From: Gordionus sp. m RMFG-2023
Lineage: Eukaryota; Nematomorpha; Gordioida; Chordodea; Parachordodidae
Reading direction: 5' to 3'
Length of the DNA stretch: 64,000 bases
Assembly: GCF_954871325.1 (NCBI RefSeq)
Contig: NC_088776.1
Coordinates: 60,598,954 to 60,662,953, forward strand
The position numbers were made by a program, and so were the translations under genes. Numbering within the stretch: the first letter of the stretch is position 1; every line of letters begins with the position of its first letter. Under the pieces are notes generated by a model that was not told the origin of the DNA, ran no database searches, and saw only the letters and a program-made list of their open reading frames with translations. Below are positions 40,041-50,400 of this stretch, piece by piece.

Positions 40041-40861
40041 CTCTAGATAAGATAAAATACAAATTAAATTTTTAAAATTCATGAAATTTTTTCTTATTTT
40101 ATTTTATTTTCTTATCATATATTATTGTTATATTGTTTAATATAAATATATTTAATTTTATCCATTCATAAAAATATGAATCTTTAAATTATATTTAATT
40201 ATATATCTTTTTAAAAAATTTAATATCTTGTATTAATTTTTGAACAGTATTTGTTAATATAAGTTAATGCATGTATCATATTATTTTAACCTACCAATGA
40301 ATAATATGAGTAGAAAGAGAAAACTTTTAAGATCCCATATAGAAACCATTTTGAAATATTTTTAAAAATAATTATGGGAAGGGATTCTGTTTATAATTTA
40401 TATCTCGTCTATATTAATATTAATATTTTTTTTCTATGTTTTCAATCAATATTCTAAAATCAGCATCTACCAAAAAATTTTTACCTAAAAAATTATCTAA
40501 ATCTACTTATATTTAAGAAACAATATTAAAATAAACTTCATAATTTTGCACTTCTTAAATAAATTGAGACGGTAATTTATATGTATCAGCCTATGGGAAA
40601 TGATCTAAAACAGAAAGGTCTAAATATATTATATGATCATTAAAACTTATATTTTTATATTTATTTTTTACATAATTTTAAAATTTTTGGATGTATAAAA
40701 TATGTTTAAAATATAATTATTTATAATTTTAATCACATTTGAGGTAATTATCACATTAAAAATATATATAATTTTATTTCTGAACGACGATTTTCTTAAA
40801 AAAAATATATAAGGCCATTTTTAAACGTTTTTTTAAACGGTTTTTGAATCATGTTTTCCGG
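40041..40861. other. No gene seen
   Basis: AT-rich sequence with no open frame or repeat worth calling, ending at the target duplication of the hAT element. Confidence 0.5.
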
Positions 40862-40869
40862 TAATTGAT

Positions 40870-41030
40870 CAGGGTTGCCATGTCTCCCCCCATCAGTGGG
40901 AGTCTCCCACAATTTTTTAGTTTACCCACATACATCTCACTCCCACAAAACTCCTACAATTAGAAATCTCCCACAAAAAGCTCCCATAATTTTTTAATTT
41001 TTCCCACAAATTTTTTTTTAGCATTTTAAT
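40870..41030 (+). repeat. hAT left terminal and subterminal repeats
   Basis: CAGGGTTGCCATGTC opens the element. Within 160 bp follow CAGTGGGAGTCTCCCAC, CTCACTCCCACAAAAC, AATCTCCCACAAAA and TTTCCCACAAA. These clustered CTCCCACAA words also occur at the right end (44,370-44,440) and, with CG in place of CA or TG, in the copy at 17,946-21,035. Confidence 0.8.
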
Positions 41031-41272
41031 GTTTTTAATATATTAATAATAATTTTGAGAGACAGTATTTGATTATTTTTAAATTTTTAAAATAAATTTT
41101 AAATATTTATTTAAAAAATATGTCTAGTTCTTTTATTTTATTTTTCCGCTCTAAAATATATTTTTTATATAATTCTCCAATTCTCCACTCGACATTTTCA
41201 AAATTTTTGTGTTAGAAAGAATAGATGTTAGAACATATGTATAATTATTATAAATATATTTTATATCGTTAT

Positions 41273-42779
41273 CTAGAATTCATCACAATGTGGGTCGAAT
41301 CTTTTCCCCATAATATTTAACGACTCCAAAATAAGTGCTAACTTTACTTGTGGTTGGACAAAAATGAGCAAGGCTATCACAAATGTGTTAGGACCTGAAT
41401 CCAAGAGGTCAATTTTAGACGATTTGAAAGAAGGACATCCATATGCTATTTTAACAGATGCATCAAATAAGGGAAATATTAAAACATTTCCCCTGATCCT
41501 TCGATATTTCAACAATAATAAGGGCATTTTCTAAAATTTTCACCCGATAGTGAAAAATCCAACGATATAGCTAACCACATAATGGTAAATATAGCTGATT
41601 CAGGATTATTAATGAGTTGCATGTAAGCTTTCTGCGCTGATAATGCCTCTGTTAATTTTGGCAAAAATCAAATTGTATTTACCGAATTGAGGCAGCACAA
41701 TAATGATTTAATACCAATTGGCTTTCCATATACTGCATAATTCTTGCAAGAAGCCAATGAATGTACTATCTGTAGATGTCGAAGTAATTGTGATGAAATG
41801 TTTTAACGAATTTAGTTTATCAACTAAAAGAGCCACTGAATTAAAAGAATTGGTGGAGTGGTCTGATTTGGAATGGTGTGAGTTGTTGCGATATGTACCT
41901 ATCAGGTGGTTATCATTAATACCTGCCATCGAGAGAATTTTAAAATTTACGAACCCTTAAAGAAATACTTCTTAAATAATAATTTTAAAAGCTGTCCTAA
42001 AATTTTTAAAATTTTTTTCGAGGATGAAATGTCAGAAGCATATTTGGGATTAGTTTCACATGTAGGAAATCTACTTCATGTAGTTAATATTCAGTTGCAA
42101 TCAGAAGATTCTTTATTGATAAAGATTCACAAAATCATACTACAGCTCTGTTCATCTCTACAGTTAAAAATAAATAATAAATTTTATGGCGCTATTGCTA
42201 AAAATATCATATTAAAATGTTCAAATATTACTATAATTAACGTATTTTTAAATGAAGCAAATATTTTTATTAAGACAATTTTGGAATATTTACAATCAAG
42301 ATTTGATTTTAATAACTCTATTTACAAGTGTATAAATATTATGACCTTGGAACAGAAACCATCATTTGATGGTTTTTGTAATTTAATAAATATATTAAAA
42401 TTACTGATAGACATTGAAGCCTTGTTTGAAGAGATTGTAATTTTTTCCATTTTTTATGATTCGCCAGAATCCTTAAAGTTAGATGGTCTAAAAGCAGGGA
42501 GAAATGGGTGAAATTTTTTCGTAATAACGATAAATCCCCATGCTTGGAAAAAATTTGCGAGTATGTTTTCTCCTTACCTCATTCTAATGCCTCATCGGAG
42601 CGCATTTTTAGCCTGATGAGGACTGCCTGGAGAAAGGAGAGAAATCGTTAACAACATTAGAGGCCGAGATAATGGTTATACAAAATTATAAAATGTCATG
42701 CCAGGAATTTTATAAATATCTTAATAACGACGGTAAACGTTTAGTTCCATTATTTAAATCTCAAATAAAATATAATTAA
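41273..42779 (+). pseudogene. hAT transposase, frameshifted
   Basis: Read in order: SKAITNVLGPESKRSILDD and AILTDASNKGN (41,364-41,480), the start of the RNase-H-like domain; an ADNASVNFGKNQ-like stretch near 41,640; FHILHNSCKKPMNVLSVDVE and WLSLIPAIERILKF (41,718-41,950); then, in another frame, EPLKKYFLNNNFKSCPKIFK and FEDEMSEAYLGL (to 42,511); then in a third frame SPCLEKICEYVFSLPHSNAS followed by SERIFSLM (42,535-42,620), the hAT C-terminal dimerisation motif. It ends near NDGKRLVPLFKSQIKYN. At least three frame changes and several stops break it, and the N-terminal part before 41,290 is partly lost compared with the other copy. hAT transposases move elements by cut and paste. Confidence 0.85.
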
Positions 42780-42899
42780 CTATAACTATTTGACTTTCTA
42801 TATTTTATAAAATCTTATTTATACATTTGCATAAAATCAAATAAATTTATTTTTTACATTGTAAAATTAAAATTTTGAATATATTGGCAAATCATAAAA

Positions 42900-43850
42900 A
42901 TAAAGAAGCATTACAATCTCCTCAAACATGACATCATATTAAATCTTATTAATAATTATCCGATAATAGTAATAATATTATTACTTTGGTATTTCTGCAG
43001 CACAATTTAGTGAACCTTTATTAAATTATATTCTTCTGATTGCAACTGCATATTAACAGCATATAGTAGATTTCCTATATGTAAAATTCCTAAATATACT
43101 TCTGCCATTTATTTTTGAAAATTTTTTTCAAAATATTAGGACAGCTTTTATAATCTATTTATTTTTTAAAGGTTTGTAAAATTTTAAAATTCTACGATGG
43201 CGCGTATTAGAAGGAACCTGTCAACCAACATTATGCTGACTCAATTCTGTAAATACACTCTGGTTTTTGCCAAATTCACTGAGGAATTATCAGATCAGAA
43301 AGCTGCAATGCAATTCATTGGTAATGCCAAATCTGCCATATTTACCATTATATATGGTTAGCTATGTCTTTGGATATTTCATATCTGGAGAAAAATTTTT
43401 TAATAGTTTTATTGAAATGACATTATTTTGCTGAAATAGGGGAGGATCAAGGGAAATGTTTTGATATCTCCTTATTAGATGTATATGTTAGAATTGCATA
43501 TGTTTGCACATCTTTCAAATCGTCAAGAATTGACCTTCTGGATTTATATCCTAAAACATTGATGATAGCCTTGCTCATTTGTGTTCTACAAAGTATACTT
43601 TTCATTTATATTAGTCGTTAAATATTATGGTAAAAGATTCTCCCACATTGTGATGTTAAGTAGCTCTCTGAATGTTGTACTGCATGATAGGTATTTACCA
43701 TTTCCGCAACTTTAGTTGCATCTGTATTATTTCTTATTTTTGAAGAATATTTTTGTTTTGCAATAGATGTTGATAGACTGCCCTGTACTGATTTATTCTT
43801 TGAAGATTTTTGATGGCTCAAAATATCATATTCCCTTCCCCATTGTATTA
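42900..43850 (-). pseudogene. Second, convergent hAT transposase-like remnant in copy 2
   Basis: On the minus strand, a 67-codon frame (43,618-43,821) encodes MSHQKSSKNKSVQGSLSTSI and continues with KIRNNTDATKVAEMVNTYHA, the region upstream of the catalytic domain in this hAT family. After it come degraded ILDDLK-like and NLAKTRVYLQN-like parts, then a jump from AATGTTGGTTGA to TTCTAATACGCGCC that skips the middle of the protein, and a short remnant of the CPNILK region. The C-terminal dimerisation region is missing. The same jump is present in the other copy, so the deletion is ancestral. This remnant faces the main transposase tail to tail. Confidence 0.75.
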
Positions 43851-44134
43851 ACTAAAGACTGTAGAACAACTTCCCCGCACTGATTATAATTATTTTTTAC
43901 ATTGTAAATTTAAAATTGTTTTTTTTTTTATAAAATCTTATTTATACATTAGCATAAAATATATTTTTTTACATTGTAAAATTACGATTTTTTTATAAAA
44001 TTTTATCTTGTTTACATTCTTTTGTATTTAAAAAAGATCGTTTATTATTTTAACAAAATTAATATATTATAATAAATCAAGATGTTATTTTAATAATAAA
44101 GATAGTATTTAAGAAATTTTGTGTCGTACTATAA

Positions 44135-44279
44135 TTACCTATTTTGAAAAATAGTTGCGTATTTTATTTTGGAAAATAGTTACCAATTTTATTTTGAAAA
44201 AGAGTTGGATATTTTATTTTGAAAAATAGTTGGCTATTTTATTTTGAAAAATAATTACCTATTTTATTTTGGAAAATAG
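44135..44279 (+). repeat. 25-bp minisatellite inside the hAT element
   Basis: About six units of the type TTGGATATTTTATTTTGAAA followed by AATAG lie in a row (first unit 20 bp, the rest 25 bp), with small changes such as TTACCTATTTT and TTGCGTATTTT. The copy at 17,946-21,035 has only one comparable unit at the matching place, so the array expanded in this copy after the two separated. Confidence 0.85.
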
Positions 44280-44463
44280 ATTCGATTTTATATTTATAAA
44301 AAATAATAAGCGGATAAATAAGTCAATTCTAAATCCCGGTCGCAGGCCGGACCAAATTTTTTTTTTAGCAATTTTCATATTTCTCCTACAATTTTTATAT
44401 TACTCCCACTACCAAATTTCTCCCACAATTTGAAAATTTTGACCTGGCAACCCTGTAATTGAT

Positions 44464-45111
44464 CCCCTTTTTTAGACACCATTTAATCGTTTTCAATAAT
44501 TACTGGAAATATAATAAAACCAGATTTGAAAATATCGTTCAGTTGAAATGATATAAGGCGGTAAATTATAATATAAATAAAATATATAAATTTTATATAA
44601 TATAATTAATTGATCATTTTGGTTATTTGAACAAGAACAAAATACATTTTTTTTAATCTAACTTTGTGCGTTCATAGTAAATTTTATTGTATTTCAAGAA
44701 TAACTTCTTCATAAACTTTAAAGTTCTTGATCATCCAAACATCATTGTGTATCAAGCCAGACTAAACTTAAGCTATCATAACTAATATTAGGTATTAACT
44801 GAAGTTTTTATTAAAAATTTTAAATTCAAAGCAATTAAAAATGAACATTAAATATGATATCTAAAATTTAACTTAGATGATTTATAAAAAAATATAGCTT
44901 GAAATAAAAAATTTATTGTGAAGCAAATTTCCCAAATAAATAAAAAAAGGGTACAAGCGATATACAAAATATGTTTATAATGGAATTATTATTCATATGA
45001 TAGTTATAAAAATGAATTTATATTTTAATAATCAATCACCAAATAAATAATTATATAACTTATTTAAAATGTAAATGAAACAAAATTCTTTAAGTAATAA
45101 TAAATATACTA
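44464..45111. other. No gene seen
   Basis: AT-rich flank of the hAT element; no frame, repeat or splice pair supported. Confidence 0.5.
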
Positions 45112-45191
45112 TTATTGAAAATCTATTAAATCCATCATTAAATAAAAATTAATTATGCTAGATAAATATGTATTATTTTCCGATTCCAGTG
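45112..45191 (-). CDS. Weak candidate terminal exon
   Basis: On the minus strand, TATAGCTCTCTAG precedes a phase-1 frame reading LESENNTYLSSIINF and then YLMMDLIDFQ before the stop. It has acidic residues and ends without a long hydrophobic tail. It lies at the 3' end of an 82-codon frame that is otherwise A/T-driven. No partner exon was found. Confidence 0.2.
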
Positions 45192-45497
45192 CTAGAGAGC
45201 TATAATATACAATTATATAATATATTACATATAAATAAATATTATAATTCAATATTATTATCAAAGAGTGTAAGGATGGCAAAAAACTAAAAAGTGATAT
45301 ATTGTTACTAAAAATTAAAAAAAAATAGCTAATAGCTGTAAATAACAAATTTAAACACAATTATATTTTATTATAGTAACTAATTATTTTACAAATTATT
45401 TGCATAACTCATAATTTTTATTATATAAATTTGTTTTGCGGTTTATAAATTTGTATAATTTAAGATAGAAATAATTGCACCGAAATAAAATATACTA

Positions 45498-45535
45498 CTA
45501 TAAAGTATTCATTTCTACTGAGAAAATGTCAAAAT
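45498..45535 (-). CDS. Weak candidate terminal exon of the D-start, phase-1 type
   Basis: After AAAATTCTTTCTAG the minus strand reads AT in phase 1, then FDIFSVEMNTL and a stop. The start AG/AT, the phase, the short length and the VEM near the end resemble the terminal exons at 48.8-58.8 kb. It is a single isolated exon, so chance cannot be excluded. Confidence 0.2.
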
Positions 45536-45649
45536 CTAGAAAGAATTTTGTTCATGTATTAAATTTTAATAGATATTTTTAGACCCCCTCTTTTAAAGAT
45601 TTTATACTGGATTACATTTTTTAAGAATGAATTATATTTTTCCCTTAAA

Positions 45650-46640
45650 TTTATTTTTTATAAAATGTTTCGATTGAGTATCACTAGTTCGAATCTCTGG
45701 CGACTGTTAAGCCTTTTGGAAAAATGATCCTGACAAATAATCGTTAATCAAAAAATTTCATCAAAACTTATTATAATACACTTTCCCAGAATTCCACCAC
45801 TGAGTATCTCTTTTACCCTTTTCCCGAGTTACACTAAATTTTTTAGTTCCTGTTTTTATTTTCTAATAATGTCTATTAAGACCATTCAACAAATGGATTT
45901 TAATTGATTTTATGTATCAAGATATCGTTAAATCGATTAACTCGATGTGTTACTTATAATTGCTCGCTAAGTACAAGGGTGTATTCAATGATGTAGTCAA
46001 TAGAGCCGCCAAATCACAGTGACTGGGACTGGTTATCACTTTCCATCAACCCATTGAAATCGCAATCTCCTAGTAGCATTTGAACCTAATTCACACAACT
46101 TCAAACTTACAGCCTAGGAACTAAATAATTTAGACGCAATCTCCTCCTTCTTTCATACCATTCTTGAGACTCTTTTGAATTGGCAGATTTATTTTCCCTA
46201 CTCCATAAAGACTTTTTTTCCTCTTGAGAAATTTCATTAATATTTCTCAGATGCTATATACTTTACGGACGACTCTAATTTTTAAATATCCCATGAATTT
46301 TTTTGTTTATGGTATCAAGATTGAAAATATTGTAACTAAAATTTAATTATAAAGCTTTGACTCAAGATTCCTTACCTAATAAAAATGGTGGATTGATATC
46401 AGATCTCCTACCGAGCTGGCTTTAACTGCTTTCATATCGAGTTGCTTATCATCAAAAAATATAGTAAACTCCGATTTAAAAATAAATCCATCCTATGATG
46501 GTGCTATTATCAATTAAATCTTTAATTATTGCTGATCTTCTATTCCTCTTCAGAAACGAATAAACCTATAATTCAAGCTGCGTTACTCACGCCATTGGTA
46601 TGCTAGATAAATCAACCCCATATACAGGGAAGATACTTTT
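45650..46640. other. GC-richer stretch with coding-like scraps
   Basis: This stretch is visibly richer in G and C than its flanks. Minus-strand scraps include DDKQLDMKAVKASSVGDLIS (about 46,380-46,460, followed by GTAGGA) and KINLPIQKSLKN (about 46,165, followed by GTATGA). They are not joined by good acceptors. It may be a worn gene or transposon; I could not name it. Confidence 0.3.
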
Positions 46641-48829
46641 GAAGACAATGAAAAACATAAAATTTAAAATATATGGTATTAAAATATTCAACCCATCTCA
46701 TATATTAGGGTATTTTTTTGAAAATTTTATTTGAACCCTGCGCGTTTTCTAGTGTTCTAATAAGATATTTATTAATAAAAATAAAAAAATTCTAATTTAC
46801 ATTTAGAAACTTTCAATAGAATTTATAAAATACTATCCTAGGAAGAAATATTTATGGTAAAAAATATTCTTTTCTACCTTAAATTAAAAAATAACATATT
46901 ATTAATAAAAGCATGATATTTTTATAAATACTTTCTATGAAAATATATATCTGAATATCTTTAATTTATAATATTAGTACATATTTATGAGCATTTTCTT
47001 TCTTTTATATTATTTGAGAAATTTTTTATTTTCTATCATATTTCATATAAAAAAACATATATTTTATTATGGTTGAAATTTATTTTAATAATAATTATTC
47101 AAACCTGGAACTTCATTTACAATTGTGTTTAAATTCTAAAATTAATTGACTCTCAGATACCGAAACTATATGATATTTTGCTTTTTCAATTAGATTCAAT
47201 ATATCTTTAGAAGTTTGCGAGATAATAAATGCAAATTGGATAATAATATGATTAATCAAAAATTATTAATTGATTTAGATAATATATTTAAAATTGAAAG
47301 TAATATTTAATTGAAGCTATGCAATACTAATTGATATATTTGCCTCGGCACAAGTATATGCTTGAGAATCTCAAAATCTTGTAATTTCTATTTTACTTAA
47401 TAAGCGTTTATACTATACTAAATTCTTAGTCAAATCTTCAAAATTTTAAAGTTAAAAGTTGTGTTACATGGTAAGTAAGCGATTCTCATGGTTTATGATC
47501 AATCAATATCATTTTTTCGAAAAATATAAGAAAGTCATGTATAATTAAATATTTAGTGTTTCCTTAGAAATTTAAGTTCATCGAGTATTCTTTCTTTCTT
47601 TATTGTGTAATTTAATAATTTTAATAGTTATTTTGATTTATATGTTTTGTCTTTTGTTTAATAAATTCTAATAAATATAATTAAAATGCAACATTGTTTG
47701 AGCAAAAAAATAAATGAAAAGACATTAAATTTGTTAACATTATTCTTTGTTTAAATCTAAACTTTAAACTATTATTTCTTAGTTATAACATTTTGTACGT
47801 AAAATATTTCAATTCTTGACCAACGATATGCTATCTAGATAACGATGATCCATCAAATTGCCTTAAGAAACTATTTTCAAATTATTTTTTATACAAAAAT
47901 TTACCAAATTTTACCTAGTTACCCTGTTTAGCATACAATTTAAATAAGTGCTTTTTAATTTCTACAAAATAAATCTATACAAATTAATTAATACATAATG
48001 CAAAAAAAGTAGTTCAAAGGTTCAGAGCAATATTGTATATAATTTATAGTGTAGCTAGTTCAAATATAAAAAAAAATCTGTGCAAATGATTTAAAATTAA
48101 ATGATTAAGAATTGTATTAATTAATTATTCCGTTAAGGAACGATATTATATATACAAAATTATTTTGCTTCAAAACAAATATTCTTACCAGGACTATTTT
48201 ATTTTTTGAGTTCTTGATAAAAATAAAAAAATTTTTTTAAGTAATCATGGTGAATTAGTTTATGCATTAATTTAATTATTACTTATTTTTAGTTCTCTTA
48301 ATATTACTAGTTTTTTTATGTCTCTAAACAAGATTGACGATAGAAATTATTCAATTTATGGAAGGTTTTAATAAAATAAATATTTCTTCTCCCCCAAAAT
48401 CCATCTTCCATGGTCTCATGCTCGTTTGAAAAGAAAATATTTCACGGTTAAAAAAAGATCTGATTTATTTTTCAAATATTTATCATCATATAGGAATTAT
48501 TATTTTTTTTCAAAAATAATGTTGATTCTTTAGTCATTAAAATTTATACTAATTAATTTATATGTTATGGCTGTTAATCAATTAAAATTCTGTCATTTTT
48601 TTGATTATCAATAAAACTTAATAAATTTTACAAGGGGTGATTCAATATAACGATATATTGTTATTTCTAGATTTTTAAATTATAATTTGGGAAATTATTT
48701 TTATAACAAAAACATGATTTGCGAAAAATATTCAAAATTTGGAAGATTTTTGGAAGTTTTATAGGTGGTAAAATTGTGACAGTACAGTTTCTTAATATAT
48801 TGCGACTTTTTAAAAAAAAATTTGGAAGC
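46641..48829. other. Mostly unassigned; one weak exon and a third copy of a donor site
   Basis: At 47,915-47,961 the minus strand has a good acceptor (GATTTATTTTGTAG) and a phase-1 end reading IKKHLFKLYAKQGN. At 48,190 a GTAAGAATATTTGTTTT donor matches those of the 15-nt microexons at 49,246 and 53,512, so a degraded third copy of that gene unit may end here. Nothing else was supported. Confidence 0.3.
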
Positions 48830-49492
48830 TTACTCAATTGTTTCTAATTCAACTATATTATTACCGGGTACAAATTCATCTATATCTTGTTTATAAAATA
48901 AAACAATGTTGTTATTAAAATATTTTTATATTTGAAATTTATTCTTATAGAATTTACATATATATTTATTGAATTATAAACAATTAAATATTTACAAATA
49001 AAAAACGAAAGAAAGAAATCATCTTCAAGTTAATATAAATAACCTTAAATAGATATCATAAAATATATTCTAAATTATGGCGTAAGGTGTACGTAATTCA
49101 TGTATTTTTATTTTTTTTTTTTTCAATTTTTATTTTGCATTTCTATTACATTCCATATTCCAATAATCTTTCTTACTTTATATACTCTTAATTGATAATC
49201 CTTCTAAATATTTTAATTTTTTTTTCATAAAACAAATATTCTTACAAGGGATATCTTCTCCTAATATTTCATATATATATATCAGATAATAATATTTTAG
49301 TTATATAGCTAGCTAAAATATGTCATGTGTTTAATAATACTAAAATCAAATTTCACATCAACCTATCTAACCCGAAATTTTATATTCCTGTTAAAATGTT
49401 ATTCTTTATAACGAGATCATCAACATTACATTTTTCCTGCTTTAACTCCTTACATGGAAGTTTTAATATCACTGGCAGAAATGCCACTTCCT
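48830..49492 (-). CDS. Candidate microexon gene of the 49-59 kb family, member 1
   Basis: Three exons on the minus strand. A 39-nt exon (49,454-49,492) between AAAATATTTTAG and GTAAGG encodes EVAFLPVILKLP, phase 1 in and out. A 15-nt exon (49,246-49,260) between GAAATATTAG and GTAAGA encodes EDIP, phase 1 in and out. The terminal exon (48,830-48,885), after TTTTATTTTATAAACAAG, encodes IDEFVPGNNIVELETIE and stops. The last two join as EDIP-Y-IDEF in one frame. Joining the 39-nt exon directly to the 15-nt exon would make a stop, so an exon between them is missing from my model or the gene is broken there. The first exon was not found. Member 2 at 53 kb repeats the 15-nt exon and its donor. Confidence 0.45.
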
Positions 49493-49800
49493 CTAAAATA
49501 TTTTATTACATGAATATTTTTGCAATATTTTTATTTAATTGATTATTATTTTAACCCTGAAGCTATTCAATATAATGCCATACTTGTAAAATTTTTATGA
49601 ATTTAAAATTATTTCTTAAAAATAACTCAGTGATTAATTGCGATATAATGTCTTCATTTTTTCACTATTTAGTAGTTAGGTAGAAATATAGCGTTCGAAA
49701 ATGAGTACTCGGATAATGAAAATGCTGATTATCCATACAATAAATTTAAAAACAATAACTCAAGCGTGTTATTTAAGGTTAACATTAATATAGTCATTCG
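48990..49800. repeat. Duplicated gene unit, partner at about 53,130-54,050
   Basis: Matching order in the two blocks: AAATAGATATCA, GTGTACGTAATT, TTTTTATTTC..., ACAAATATTCTTAC, TATTTCATA, TGTCATGTGTTTA, AAATCAAATTTCACATCAAC, GGCAGAAATG, TTATTTAATTGATTATTATT and AATGAGTACTCG. The blocks are diverged but collinear over about 800 bp. They carry the candidate microexons listed for members 1 and 2. Confidence 0.75.
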
Positions 49801-49874
49801 AATATAAAACTAGATGAAAATTAACAGCAAAATATTTAAAATATTTAATGTATAAATAAGATTTATTTTTTAAA

Positions 49875-50010
49875 TATATTAATCGAATATAATATTATTT
49901 CATTAATTTAATTCTCTCTGAAAAATACACAGTTTTTTGAATTATATTAATCGAATATAATATTATTTCATTAATTTAATTCTCTCTGAAAAATACACAG
50001 TTTTTTTAAT
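49875..50010 (+). repeat. Perfect 68-bp tandem duplication
   Basis: Two adjacent copies (49,875-49,942 and 49,943-50,010) share ATATTAATCGAATATAATAT and TCTCTGAAAAATACACAG without visible change. This is a recent duplication between member 1 of the gene family and the transposon relic. Confidence 0.9.
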
Positions 50011-50400
50011 TATATTATTTTCTAAGAATTAATTTTTTTTAAAATAATAGTTAGGATCCGAAATAAAAAACTCCCTTTCCTTATTCGAATTTGACTTCAA
50101 TAAATTATTTCCAAATATCTATTGACCTTGCTATAGATTAATGGACATCCAAAAAGTTTATTTTGTTTATGGATACATAATGAAACTCAGGATAAGAGTT
50201 TTCTGGCAAACTCCAACATTTATTTAGATGATGCTTTGTATCATTATAAAAATTTGGAATAGTAATAAAATTAAAAGGTATTTTCTTAGAATTTACCCCA
50301 AGGTGATCCTAATCCTCTTCACTTTAGTAAAGATGTATTTTTACCATTTTGGTATATACAATCCCCAACCATGATAATGATATTTTCACTGATCGTGATC

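Larger units (their letters stand above)
40870..44455 (+). mobile_element. hAT DNA transposon, copy 2, with exact 8-bp target duplication
   Basis: The element begins CAGGGTTGCCATGTC and ends GACCTGGCAACCCTG, matching inverted ends. It is flanked by TAATTGAT on both sides (40,862-40,869 and 44,456-44,463), an exact 8-bp duplication as hAT elements make. Just inside both ends the motif CTCCCACAA or close variants is repeated several times, as expected for subterminal transposase-binding sites. Inside are a transposase remnant on the plus strand (41,273-42,779), a second convergent remnant on the minus strand (42,900-43,850) and a 25-bp minisatellite. The coding parts have stops and frameshifts, so the copy is not autonomous. 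Confidence 0.95.

Noticed and set aside
47080-47135. Minus-strand frame NLNTIVNEVPGLNNYY after AATTAATTTTAG
   Set aside because: Protein-like but phase 0, unlike the family, and isolated.
49327-49542. 71-codon plus-strand frame
   Set aside because: It is antisense to the 39-nt candidate exon and is not conserved in the duplicate block at 53.6 kb.
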